NCBI RefSeq assembly: GCF_016545825.1
Contig: NC_052613.1
Coordinates: forward strand, 36,034,844 to 36,098,843
Direction of reading: 5' to 3'
Source of the DNA: Eucalyptus grandis
Lineage: Eukaryota > Streptophyta > Magnoliopsida > Myrtales > Myrtaceae
Length of the DNA stretch: 64,000 bases
Shown: piece after piece, positions 46,167-57,439 of the stretch
Numbering within the stretch: the stretch's first letter is position 1
Layout: the number at the start of each line of letters is the position of its first letter
Position numbers and translations under genes: made by a program
The notes under the pieces: model-generated
The model's database searches: none
Seen by the model: only the letters and a program-made list of their open reading frames with translations
What the model was told of the DNA's origin: nothing

Positions 46167-49100
46167 TGTCACGCTTCGGACCTCAAGCGCATGAACATCC
46201 GTCGATGGTCGATAGAATTGTGACGTTCTCAAGACGCGTCACCGACTTATTCATTTTATGCACATGCGAAAGCGAATTAAACAAACTCCAAACAACAGTC
46301 AACATAGAGATAGTAAAAGCAGGACAACCAATTAACACAAGCCACACTTTATAACCTTACCCCATACCGTGCCTACTCGAGATCCTGGTCTACTAAGATA
46401 CTTTTTGGGATGTTGATGTTTAAAGGGTCAGCCACCTCTACGTTGAACTCTTCAACCTCGGGCCCTTGGTTCGCTGCAATATCTTCAAAAATATTGACAT
46501 CCATGATGGGGTTGAGTACCTCATCGTACTTGGTTTTTTATGGCAAGCCCGTTGAAATCATCCAAGGGCCCATCTCAAATCTCGTTAGGCCCATGACGAA
46601 ACCACGTGTTGAAGCGATGAGGTACCAATTAAGGTAGGCCCTCATCGATCTAAATCATGGTCACAACTAGCTCACGGGTCCAGGGAGTCCCGTGGATAGG
46701 GAGAATGGTACGCTAGGTCTCCGCCTCCCGTGGCAACCCAAAACGGATGTGTCGAACCTGCATTTAAGGACCTGTAAAATTTTAAACTAGGACATGGTGA
46801 GATAAATCTCAGCGAGTCTACACCCTTAACCTTGATTAGGACGAGAATTCACCTAGAGGCAGCCTAAACATGCACCATATGAGACTTATCTCACCTTAGC
46901 ACCTCCTTGCATGTTAGTACATCTCACATATCATATATAAACGCAGCAAGCGTAGTCAATAATTGGAACACTTCATCTTATTCATCAAATATTCATAGGG
47001 GTCCCGATTATAAGGTTAAATCATTATGACACGTTCCATTCCGTGCCACACAATTTCGTTCCATAATTAAGCACGGTTATTTCAATCACTCAAGCGTGTC
47101 CCAATTATTTATGACCCAACTCATTAGTCAGCGATCATCCGACATAATCAAGCATCGTCCCGCTTTGTCGGGCATTGCAACGTCTACATCTAGACGACAT
47201 TCCCAAAGGAGCATCGACCCAACCTCCACTACGACCGGCATCCATTGTCAAGGGCATCTGAACTTAATAAAAAATCATCTCCCCGACTCCCATTGGGTGA
47301 CAGGTTCCGATAATGATCACAGACACATTCATGCTCGGCTAAGAACATCATGTTTTGCACTCAAATACTTTCATTTCAAATAATGGACTTGGCCAATTTT
47401 CTTATTATTAAAAATACCCGGTAAAATAATTGTGTGTGGTCACACAGTTAAATTGAACCATAAAGCGTGATATTCTCCCATTTCAAAATTCCACAATTTT
47501 ATATAATACCTAAAATATTTTTGCAATAATAATTAAATACCATAAAATTAGATTTTTGCAATAATAATTCAAAAATCATCACCAAACACCCAATTGCATA
47601 ATTTAGCACTCAATTTCACAAATCAATTCAACCATGACGATCGGCGTAAAATTCGGATAACCGGCTATCCCGTATAATTTACGCTAATTATAATTAATTA
47701 AATAAATTGCTAATTACTTATATTAAATCACTTAATTAAATTAAATAATCTAACCTAACTAATCTAATTGGACTAATTAATTTAATCTAATTGAGCTAAC
47801 TAATTTTATCTAATTAAACTAACTACATAACCTAACTAATCCCTAACTAAACTAATCTAACTACCTAGTTCCTCTAACTAAACTAACTAATTTAATAATT
47901 ATACTAACTAAATTATACTAATTCATAATTAACACTAATCCACCTTACTAAGTGCAATCAATTTCTTAATCCAAGATTAAGGCGTTAACTCGTCGGATTA
48001 GCGAGAAAACAGGTTCATGGCGACGGTGGCGTGATGGCAGTGAGATCCTATGCCTACGGTAGCTCCAAGGGAGGCCCAGAAGAGGCTAAAAAAGCCTTGC
48101 TAGGCTCACGACCAAGCTAAGAGAACCAGTTCTACTCGAGGTTGGTCTTGGTCCAAGATGGAATTGGTTGCGGTGCCGATGGTTGGACGGTGTGTGGATG
48201 GTTGCTGGAGTAGTGTAGGTGAGCAAGCGGCCTAATTATAACGGCAGTTGAGCAGGGGCTAGCTTTGGTAGACGTGGGGACGGAACTGGCAAACACGGGC
48301 AGGAGACGAGGCTAGCGAGTTGGAGTTGCCAGTGTCTCGGCTTGGTGGCTACCCCGGTGGCTATGCTCTGGCTGGAGGCTGGTTGGTTCTGTTTTGCAGC
48401 AATGGAAATAGAAATGAAGAAGATAAAGTGAAGAAGAAGAAGTGAAGAAGAAGAAGAAGTCGATCTGCAGGAGAGAGAAGGGGTTGGTCGCATACAAGGG
48501 GGAGGAGGGGAACAAGAGAACTTGGAAGTCTTCCTTGCAACCAATGAGGGCCAAGGGGGAAATATCTTTCACTTGAGTGCTTTATGCCTCAATGTCTTAT
48601 GCCCATCAAGTCTTTGCAGCAACCAATGGGTGATTTCTCTTCAAATCTCTCACAAACAAAGCCAAATTGAAAGCCAAATAAACCCCTTGTAGTAGCCCTA
48701 TGAATTTCCCTCCAAATTCTCATAAATTAAATCAATTTGGTGGGTGAAATTTCTCCAATTCAGCCCAAGGAAGTCAATATGCCACCCAATGGCTAATTTC
48801 CTTCCAAAGCTTCACAAAACAAACCAAGTTGGTGGCCCAAAAATCCCTTAATTCTACCCATCCGAATTTCCTTGGTTTTAATTTGCCAATTTTGATTTTT
48901 AGAAAATTTCCAGGCTGGAGGGAAATTTCTCGAAAGAAAAGACAAGGTCCTAAAACTAAATTGTGACACGCTCGATCGTTATATTCTCGAAACAGAGTTC
49001 AATTTCGTGGTTAAAATCAACCAGGCGTAATTTTAGAGCGACCTAATCTACTGGGTAGCTTTTAGGGATTTTAGTCCGTTTGACCCGTGGTTGATAATTT

Positions 49101-49518
49101 CAATCCACATTTGTGCATCCATGACTCATCGGCAACTCTCGGTTGTAGTAAAAACCCCAAGGTTTCAATTACGGGTACCGAGTACAAAATTGACAGAAAA
49201 TTTAGTTAGTCCGTTCAATGCGAATTTTGCAATTAGGTGGAATCACTCACAATTTAATTACACCATTCCATCGAATCGGCCTATATCCGATCACTAATCA
49301 ATTTTAATGGTGCCGTATTGACCCTTATCGATTAGCACGGTCGATCAATCGATTTCTAGTTGAATTCTTAAACCTGTCGCGTTTATATCCCTTAACGGCT
49401 ACACTTGATAGATCGGTTAACTTGAGAGTGATTAGCTTCGAGAAAAAGGACCATAGGCGTGTTGACGAAAGGCCCATTTCATATAATCAAAACAGGATCG
49501 AAAATTCAGGATGTCACA
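46167..49518 (+). mobile_element. Solo LTR, family X (3352 bp)
   Basis: Starts TGTCACGCTTCGGACC and ends AATTCAGGATGTCACA. Flanks TGGCT (46162-46166) and TGGTT (49519-49523) match at 4 of 5, consistent with an aged target duplication. It matches the deleted copy at 49596-50483 at its start (AGCGCATGAACATC / ACGCGCACATCTC and ATGCACATGCGAAAGCGAA) and near its end. It also matches the host of LTR-Y copy 2 at 16.2-21.4 kb. No gag-pol lies inside. Confidence 0.8.
47690..47990. repeat. AT-rich low-complexity tract in LTR-X
   Basis: Irregular repetition of CTAACTAA / CTAATTAA words for about 300 bp. The homologous LTR at about 16640-16740 has the weaker pattern AGCACTAATC. Confidence 0.85.
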
Positions 49519-49595
49519 TGGTTGGAGCTATATGCGAGAGGGTGGAGATGGGGTTTTCGGCTGGGTATTTCATCGAATGGGTGGAGGGCGCTAAG

Positions 49596-50483
49596 TGTCA
49601 CGCCTTGAACCCCAACCACGCGCACATCTCTTGGCAATCGATTAAATTGCGATGCTCCCAGTACGCGTCGCCGACCCATTCGTTTTATGCACATGCGAAA
49701 GCGAACTAATAATTTCCCCAACCAATAAACAAACACGTGGGATAGTAAAACATGTTAACACATTTTTTCATAAAACACACTTTATATACAGTCAAGCCAG
49801 ACCTATGGTTTATATACATGAGTCTAGCCTGTATATAAACCACCTAAGCTTTGGACTCTCCAGCCTCGGGCTTCGAGTCCTCCACAACACCATCAGGGGT
49901 GTCGATATCCATAGGATGCCCTATTTCCCTCTCCCCGGTCTTGTCGGGAGGGCCGTCAAAACCCTCCATAGGACCCTCCCGAACCCTGTTAGGCTCTTGA
50001 CAAAACCACGCTTTGAATCGATGAGGTATCAACTCAGGTAGGCCCTCATCGACCCAAATGGTGGTAACGACGAGCTCACGGGTCCATGGAGTCCTGTGGA
50101 TAGGGAGAATGGTACAGTTGGTCTCCGCCTCTCGTGGCCACCCAAAACGAACATGGTGCACCTCCATCTAAGGACTTGTAAGATTTTAAAAGCATGACGG
50201 GGTGAGACAAAGTCTTAGTGAGTCTACGACGTAAACCCTGATTAGGACAAGAATTCACTTAGTGGCAGCCTAGACATGCACCATATAAGACTTATCTCGT
50301 CTTAGCACCTCCCTGCATGTTAGTACCTCTTATATAACATATATAAACGCAACAAGCGTAAATCATTAACTAGCACGACCCAACCTATTGGGTAGCTTTT
50401 AAGGATTTTATCGCGTTTGACTCATAGTCGATAATTTTCGATCCACGTTTGTGCATCTTAGAGCAGTCGATGACTTTCGACTC
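49596..50483 (+). mobile_element. LTR-X copy with internal deletion and 3' truncation
   Basis: Matches LTR-X from its first base (TGTCACGCC) to the AAACGCAACAAGCGTA region (about 50365). It then jumps to sequence equivalent to about 49035 (GACC(C/T)AA(C/T)CTA(T/C)TGGGTAGC) and stops at about 50483. Roughly 2 kb of LTR is missing at the jump. Confidence 0.75.
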
Positions 50484-50499
50484 AACACATTTCCATCCA

Positions 50500-51530
50500 A
50501 CAACATTGTCTCATGTTCAATTCATTCTAAGAGAATAAATAAGTGAGACTTTGGTGGTCTGTAAAGATTTGGAATCTTTCTCCGCACAAGTAATGTCTCC
50601 AAATCTTCAGAGTGAAAATAATTACTGCAAGTTCTAAGTCATGCGTCGAGTAATTCAACTCATGATGTCTCAATTGATGGATCGCACTTATCTGTCTATT
50701 TAAACTTCTCTTATTTCTTTAGCAGTCGCGTCAAAGGCATGGCTATTGCTGAAAATTCTTCAATGAACCGTCTATAATAACCTACAAATCCCAAGAAACT
50801 TTTGATCTCTGTCACTAACATCGATCTTGGCCAGTTGATCACGGCTTCAATCTTAGTCGGGTGCACGAATATGACTTCACTAGAAATCACGTGACCTAAG
50901 AAAGCCACACGAGTAAACCAACACTCGCACTTATTGAACTTAGCGTACAGTGCATGATTTCGTAGAGTTTGAAGCACTGTTTTTTAAATGTCTTCCATGC
51001 TCCTTTGGACTTCTCAAGTACACCAGGATGTTGTTGATGACCACTCTCATGAACTGATCTAGGTACTCCTTGAATACTCGATTCATCAGATCCATGAAAG
51101 CAGTTGGGGCATTGGTCAAACAAAATGGCATTACGATGAATTCATAAAGGCCGTAATGTGTATGAAACGCTGTCCTCGGTATGTCTTCCTTTATGAGCCT
51201 CAGTCGAGGGTAGCCTGTCCTCAAGTTGATCCTGGAAAGTATCGATGCTCCCGGTAATTGCTCAAATAAGTTGTCAATCCTTGGTAGTGGGTACTTGTTC
51301 TTGACGTCACTTGGTTGAGTTGCAAAGATGCGATGAACCATCTTTCTTCCTCAGAAATAGAACTGGTGCTCCCAAGGTGATGCACCGGGATGTGTAAATC
51401 TCTTTTCTAACAAATCTTGCATCTACACCTTAAGTTCTTTTAGTTATGACAACGACATACAGTCAGGATCCTTAGAGATTGGCTCCGTCCCAAGGGCCAA
51501 CTCAATCACGAACTCAATCTCCCATTCTTG
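50500..51530 (-). pseudogene. Decayed Ty3/gypsy pol fragment (RT to RNase H)
   Basis: In minus-strand order: a linker and RT N-terminus around 51330-51520 ([28 protein letters not shown]); RT core with [35 protein letters not shown] and [15 protein letters not shown]-terminus with FLGHVISS and KSFLGFVGYYRRFIEEFS (50711-50977); and the RNase H start with [22 protein letters not shown] near 50560-50660. The catalytic site, normally (F/Y)IDDILVY, reads VINNILVY, so both aspartates are lost. The YPLPRID and GYYRRFI style fits the chromovirus branch, perhaps Tekay/Del. Frameshifts and a stop separate the pieces. The fragment ends against the telomere-like repeat. Confidence 0.88.
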
Positions 51531-51579
51531 GGGTTTAGGGTTTAGGGCTTAGGGTTTAGGGCTTAGGGTTTAGGGCTTA
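51531..51579 (+). repeat. Interstitial telomeric repeat (TTTAGGG/CTTAGGG), left part
   Basis: About seven 7-mers, largely alternating TTTAGGG with CTTAGGG, the first being the plant telomere unit. The tract continues at 52340 after the MITE. Confidence 0.95.
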
Positions 51580-52339
51580 GGCTGCGTTTGGCAGTCGGGA
51601 TAAAATTCAGGATAGGATATAATTTATCCTATCCTACGTTTGGTGCTCACTCGGGATAAGATAAAGTCGGATATAAGGAGGGTATAGACAAGATAAAATT
51701 ATCCCATGGGGGAGGTGGGATAAAGGTGGATAGGATTTCTAATGTCTATAATAGGAAAGTTATTTTTTTGAATAACAAATTTATTAAATTAACAAAATTG
51801 AAATTATATTTCAATGTAAATAATATTTGAATTCTAATTTGAGAAAATAAAAATAAAAAAATAAAAAAATATTTTTAATTAATCTTATTTTAATTTATAT
51901 ATTCAATTTTAATTCTATTTTATAATAAACATTCAATCTATAAATTAAATATTTATATTATTATATATTTTAGGTATTTTGTATTTTAAATATGTTAGTA
52001 CAGTTTACTATTTGATAAATTTTTATTAAAGAATGATGAAAGGGAAAAAAGAAATAATAATGAAAATAATATAAAAAGAGGAAAAATAAATAATAAATAA
52101 TAAATTAATTAAGGAATAGTGTTACGAGATATTTTCACTATCTTCATTTATGAACATTTATGTTCATTTATAATGATATGCCGTTTATATAAAAAAAAAT
52201 GTACATGATATGAACATATCCGACTTTAATAATGCGATTTACCAAACACTTTGGACATGATATAAAAAAATCCCAGGATTTTATATCCTATCCTATCAAA
52301 TCTTATCCCGATTAGAAATCCGGACGACCAAACGTAGCC
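51580..52339. mobile_element. MITE, PIF/Harbinger-like (760 bp)
   Basis: Terminal inverted repeats GGCTGCGTTTGG and (complement) GGCTACGTTTGG, with subterminal GGGATAA, are flanked by TTA duplications (51577-51579 and 52340-52342). It is AT-rich inside with no coding potential. TTA duplications and GG...CC ends fit the PIF/Harbinger group. It sits inside the telomere-like tract, where TTA occurs in every unit. Confidence 0.88.
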
Positions 52340-52354
52340 TTAGGGTTTAGGGCT
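52340..52354 (+). repeat. Interstitial telomeric repeat, right part
   Basis: TTAGGGTTTAGGGCT follows the MITE and leads straight into satellite B-like sequence. Confidence 0.85.
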
Positions 52355-52760
52355 CATCGTGACCTTCGTATCGAAATATTCTGCAAAAAGGAGGAGATGC
52401 CACATCGTCATGGTTTGCCTTCTCAAAGTAAGTACAACGTTTCATCAAAAGGGGAAAAAATATAGCTACAGTGTTATTCATTTGTTTTTCTACGCAAATT
52501 TTTCGCCGAGACCTTCATCTTGAAATACTCTGCAAGGTTGTAGGAAATTTCAGATGAAAAGCTCGCAGAAAAGAGGAGATGACGATGTAGCTACAGTGCC
52601 GTTCCTCTATTTTTATGCATCGTTTTGTCACCGAGACCTTCATCTCGAAATATATTGTAGATTTTTGGAAATTTCGGTGAAAAGCCTGCGGAAAAGAGGA
52701 GATGCCACATCGTCATTGTTTGCCTTCTCAAAGTAACTACAACGTTTCATCAAAAGGGGA
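52355..52760. repeat. Satellite B, block 3, cut by the assembly gap
   Basis: About two monomers with TCTCGAAATAT, AGGAGATGCCACATCGTCA and TGTAGCTAC, more diverged than those at 14.7-16.2 kb (for example CAACGTTTCATCAAAAGGGG). One monomer is shortened around 52575. The block runs into the N gap, so the true array may be longer. Confidence 0.92.
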
Positions 52761-52860
52761 NNNNNNNNNNNNNNNNNNNNNNNNNNNNNNNNNNNNNNNN
52801 NNNNNNNNNNNNNNNNNNNNNNNNNNNNNNNNNNNNNNNNNNNNNNNNNNNNNNNNNNNN
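52761..52860. other. Assembly gap (100 N)
   Basis: Exactly 100 N, a conventional placeholder. Real size unknown. Satellite B lies to the left and LTR sequence to the right. Confidence 0.99.
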
Positions 52861-53710
52861 GTGCACTAACAACGTTAAGAGATTTCAGCTCGGCCGAGCC
52901 CGAGCGCGCATCCGAACCTTCAACAATGCACACCGAAAAGCAAACAAATAAACGGGGAAGGTGGTGGCTGGAGCTCGCCCGCCCGGTCGGGATGAGCTCC
53001 GGCCGAAATGCTCGAAGACGCACTCCAACGCTCAAAGAAAAATACCAACCTAGGTTCTGCGGAATGGCGGCTTAGAGATATGTCGACGGTGGCGGCGGTG
53101 GCTCGAAGAAACGCCAGCAGCGGAAGCGACGACCCGAAGGCGCGTCGGTGGTGGTGGTACTTCGGAGACAAGCGCCTCTTCTCCTTGTTCCCTCCACAGT
53201 TCTCTCGCTGCTTGGGCTTCGAGGGTTACAATGGTAGCCGGTGCCTGACCGGCGGAGGTTGGGTGGCAGCGATTGACAACAATGGTGCGCCCTGCTCCCC
53301 TCTTCCTCTCTGTGTTTCTCTCTATGTAGGGCCTCTCCCCTCGGTCTGGTGTTTTTTTTTTTTTCCGATCTCCTGTGCTGTTGGGTTAAGAAGATTACAG
53401 CTACGGCCGGCAGTTCACCGGCGGCAGCTAGACGTTCGAGACTCCTCGGCTCCTTACCCGGCCTATTCTCCTCTCTTTCCTCTCGATTTCCTCTCTGTGT
53501 TCTCCCTTTGATCCTCCCCTACGTGTTCTCCCCTTTCTCTCGATTTCCCCTCTGTGTTCTTATACTTCCTGCAGGTATCCTGAGTGAAGACCCCCTGCCG
53601 TGCCCGGCTAGTTGTCGCTCTGCTTCCTCGACCCGCGGATCGCGCCTCGAAGCCTGCCATGCCGATCCTCCGCCTCGCCTCCTCTTCATCTTCCCGTTTC
53701 TTTCCCTTTT

Positions 53711-53793
<83 letters not shown>

Positions 53794-54182
53794 TCTTTTT
53801 TTCCTGCGGGAACTTTGCGCAAGACTACGGTCGAGCCGGTTACTGGCCGCCGCTCCCGACCAGCGGATCATGCCGCGCCCCGCCACACCGATCCCCTTGC
53901 TCCCTCGTGCCGCTCGCTTCTGGTTTTCCTGTGCGGGTCTTGCATCGAACCCGGTTGGGAGACGACCGACTCTCTCGCGGGGCTGGGCTGAAGGAGGAAG
54001 TCGACGGGCCGGGCCTAGCGTAGAGGAAAAAGAAAGGAAAGGGGGATCGAGCCAAGGCCGGATTCGGCCCGACCTCGACCGTTTTTTAAATTAAATAATA
54101 TATATATATTTTAAAATTTTCTTTTGTGATTAATTCCTAACATTTAACTATTTTAGGTATAAAAAAAAATTAGGTGTCAACA
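52861..54182 (-). mobile_element. 3' LTR (partial) of a Tat-lineage Ty3/gypsy element
   Basis: On the minus strand the LTR starts at 54182 with TGTTGACACCTAA, immediately downstream of a polypurine tract, and runs into the gap. It is GC-rich with an AT-rich edge (54085-54180) and a long CT microsatellite. Open frames on both strands at 53000-54090 come from the CT/GA run and GC-rich composition; I see no domain in them. Its start is shared with solo LTR-Z (42913-45608). Confidence 0.75.
53712..53787. repeat. (CT)n microsatellite, about 38 units
   Basis: Uninterrupted CT dinucleotides inside the LTR. GA/CT runs recur in several LTRs of this window (14119, 18820, 22356). Confidence 0.98.
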
Positions 54183-54196
54183 GCTGCCCCTCTTTG
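54183..54196 (-). other. Polypurine tract of the Tat-lineage element
   Basis: Minus-strand CAAAGAGGGGCAGC directly abuts the LTR start TGTTGACACC. This is the usual primer for plus-strand DNA synthesis, and it fixes the element's orientation as minus. Confidence 0.8.
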
Positions 54197-54354
54197 AATA
54201 TAGCCTCGAAGAGGTTGCATTCAAAGACATAGGACACCTAAATTATTTCGGCGGTAGAGAGACCCTAGGCGTATATGCACGTATCAGGTCGGTGGAAAGG
54301 ACTCATAATTATGAAAGCTCGTCTTGTCAATAAGAGGAAGAAATACTTCGGGCT

Positions 54355-55190
54355 ACAAAGCCCACCGGGTCATAAGAATGGGGTTGGAAGACTCCGGGCT
54401 ACAGAAAGCCCACCGGGTCATAAGAAAGGGATTGAAGGACTCCGGGCTACGGAAAGCCCACCGGGTCATAAGAAGAGAGTTGAAGGACTCCGGGCTACGG
54501 GAAGCCCACCGGGTCATAAGAAGGGGATTGAAGGACTCCGGGCTACGGAAAGCCCACCGGGTCACAAGAAGGGGGTTGAAGGACTCCGGGCTACGGAAAG
54601 CCCACCGGGTCACAAGAAGGGGGTTGAAGGACTCAGGGCTGGAAAGCCCACCGGGTCATAAGAAGGGGATTGAAGGACTCCGGGCTACGGAAAGCCCACC
54701 GGGTCATAAGAAGGGGTTGGAAGACTCCGGGCTCACGGAAAGCCCACCGGGTCACAATAAGGGGTTGAAGGACTCCGGGCTACGGAAAGCCCACGGGTCA
54801 TAAGAAGGGATTGAAGGACTCAGCCTCGGAAAGCCCACCGGGTCATAAGAAGGGGTTGGAAGACTCGGGCTACGGAAAGCCCACCGGGTCATAAGAAGGG
54901 ATTGAAGGACTCCGGGCTACGGAAAGCCCACCGGTCATAAGAAGGGGGTTGGAAGACTCCGGGCTACGGAAAGCCCACCGGGTCACAAGAAGGGGTTGAA
55001 GGACTCCGGGCTCACGGAAAGCCCACCGGGTCATAAGAAGGGGATTGAAGGACTCCGGGCTACGGAAAACCCACCGGGTCATAAGAAGGGTGTTGAAGGA
55101 CTCCGGGCTACGGAAAGCCCAACGGGTCATAAGAAGGGGATTGAAGGACTGCGAGCTACGGAAAGCCCACCGGGTCATAAGAAGATGACA
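54355..55190 (+). repeat. 48-bp tandem array (about 17 units) in the Tat 3' region
   Basis: GGGCTACGGAAAGCCCACCG recurs every 48 bp (for example 54444, 54492) with AAGAAGGGG and TTGAAGGACTCC between. Each unit holds the inverted pair GGGCT...AGCCC. Because 48 is 3n, several frames stay open and give 16-residue peptide repeats (SPPGHKKGIEGLRATE), but indels switch frame within the array and coding is unlikely. It lies between pol and the polypurine tract. Confidence 0.95.
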
Positions 55191-55290
55191 TGGTTTAAGG
55201 TTGACCATGAACCTTTGGAGATGACATGGTTCAAGGTTGACCATGAACCTTTGGAGATGGCATGGTTTATGGTTGACCATGAACCCTTGA
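55183..55290 (+). repeat. 36-bp tandem repeat, three units
   Basis: AGATGACATGGTTTAAGG followed by TTGACCATGAACCTTTGG appears three times, the third slightly diverged (AGATGGCATGG). It directly adjoins the 48-bp array. Confidence 0.93.
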
Positions 55291-57439
55291 TTTTTAGGGA
55301 GGCAACTTTGCTAACCCCTTTAAAAACCGCATGGCTTCACCGAGGAATCTGTCAAACTCAACTTGAGTGAATGTCATTAGAGACGTCATCAAGAGACGTA
55401 TTAGCAATATTGTAGCATTAATTGAACAAGCTAACCAAGCTAAGTCCATTGTTTTGGAGGAAACATTTGATTTCAATCCGCATCATGTGGCGCAAAATTG
55501 TCATATTGCTTGTGGATATATCATTAATCATCAAATTCTCTAGGAGTCAAGTTCTTATCAAGGCAATCACGACTTGTGAACAAGGTTCATTAAGCATGCC
55601 AAACTAGAGCTTCTTAGTCAGAAAGGGCTTCTCACGCGCCTTCGATAAAATGGCTGCTTGATCCCATCCATTCATGTGGGAGATAACTGGTTGCTGAGGG
55701 TATCTCACATAACCTAGATCAAAGGCTTTCAGAAACATTCGCGATGAACACAATATGATTGATCAAAAAGGTCTTTTGAAAAAGCCGCAATATAGGCTCG
55801 TTTATGGCTTACATGAAGGAATTATTGCCTTGAGGCCAATAGGGAACACTTGTTGCTATCTTCGTCGGGTTTACAAGTCAGAACTTGAAAGATAAGACAA
55901 GATAGGATTACTTCCACTTCTTCAAGCAATAGTTTCTTTGTGGCATTCTCATTTTCACTTGAACCATCCCAATCGAAAAGACTTCGGAAGAGGGTTGTAA
56001 TGTTGGCTCGGGAAAGGCTTGAAAGGCTTAACATTTTCAAAGGGCTTTTTTTAAGAGTCGGTGATCATCATAGCATCATGACCGTGTCATTCGATCTCTC
56101 AAGTCACTTGGCTTTTGAAACAGAGCGCATCTCGAAAGTCCCTTGATTAACCATTTATGTATGGAGGTTTGCTCTTCTCTAATTCCCTTTGCACTTGCGA
56201 TGATTTTTTACTCAGACACTTGGATTTTGATAATTTTTTCACATAAGATGTAGCCTTTTGGCTTTCTCTCTTTTCTTTTTTTTTTTTTTACGGGCATTGA
56301 CCTTGCTTTTACTAGGTACACTGCTTTTTCATGCCCCCTAATTTGTCCAACTTTTTTTTCTCTTTGAACTTTTATAGCTCTTATGACTTTCGAGATATTT
56401 TCACATTTTCTCGTGACTGTCAGTGTGTTTGGTCAATTCTCATGCCTTGCCCCAAAGGAAGGGAGATGATCACCGCTCGAGGTTCGAAATGAATAATCGG
56501 GCCCAAATTGGTTAAAACAATGGATATCGGTGTTTGGGTAGAGAAGGAAATGCTCTTCTTCACTTTGGGATGAGTTAAGCTCTAATGAGAATTCCTTTGA
56601 AGCTATCACTAGAAGATTAATGCAAGTGAAAGTAATAGAATCTTTCTCAATCTTTCGTTCTACAACATGATCATAACTTCCTATGCTGCCCCAATGTAGG
56701 GTTGTTCTTGACAATGGTACTTTGAAGTATCATCTCTCCTTTTTTTTTTCTTTCTTCTTTTTTTTTTCGGCCCAAAGTGATAACAGGAGATTAGTGCAAT
56801 GCTTGGGATTGATGAAGGGAACGCCTTTATCATTTCGATCTTTGTGCTTAATGCGAATGAATCATTCGTCCTAAAAGAAGGTCGATTTTCACTCAACTCT
56901 CAAAAGTGTCTAGAGGATGTGTCTGGTAATGGGCTTGCCTTTCTTCATCCTAAGTACTTCTTGTTTGGCATGGTTAACCTTTCACTCTTTTGCCCAAATA
57001 AAGTCATTTTTATGAGCCATTTGCTTGAGGGTCGCGAGACGTGAAGTGCATAGTGACACCAAAGAATAGGTCATGCGAATCATGTCATGCATTTTTGTTT
57101 TTGTCCTTATTCTTTTGTTTGTTTGTTTTGCCCCCATTTTTATCATCTCAACTTACCTCTCAAAAGAGACATTCAACCTGTTGTGCGAAGACTTGATGGA
57201 TTCTTGAGTTGGTTCTTTCCCCTGCCATTTCCTCGTTCGACGGTAGGATGTCTGGAACACAAATAGATATGCGTGTATGCAACATATGCATGATATCTAC
57301 AATGCTATGCATGATACTATGCGAATTGAATTGTGCATGAAGTGGCCCCTCGGCCTTTATTTCATTCATGGAAAATACTTCTTAACTGCATCAGCGTTTA
57401 CAGGTCTAGGCAATTCACTGCCATCCATTTCAACTAAAA
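55291..57439 (-). other. 3' untranslated region of the Tat element
   Basis: No domain recognised on either strand. Short open frames exist on both strands, none longer than about 95 codons. Several poly(T) and CT-rich runs occur (56270-56290, 56740-56770). Non-coding 3' sequence of this length is usual in Tat elements. Confidence 0.5.

Noticed and set aside
53008..54094. Open frames of 119-224 codons around the CT microsatellite
   Set aside because: They read through (CT)n or (GA)n as Ser-Leu or Arg-Glu repeats. The region is an LTR next to a polypurine tract.
54275..54803. Open frames of 128 and 159 codons encoding 16-residue repeats
   Set aside because: Several frames are open at once because the unit is 48 bp. 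Indels switch frames, and the array lies in a non-coding 3' region on the opposite strand to pol.
54355..55190. Possible CRISPR-like array (regular short repeats)
   Set aside because: Units are contiguous without unique spacers and lie inside a plant retrotransposon.
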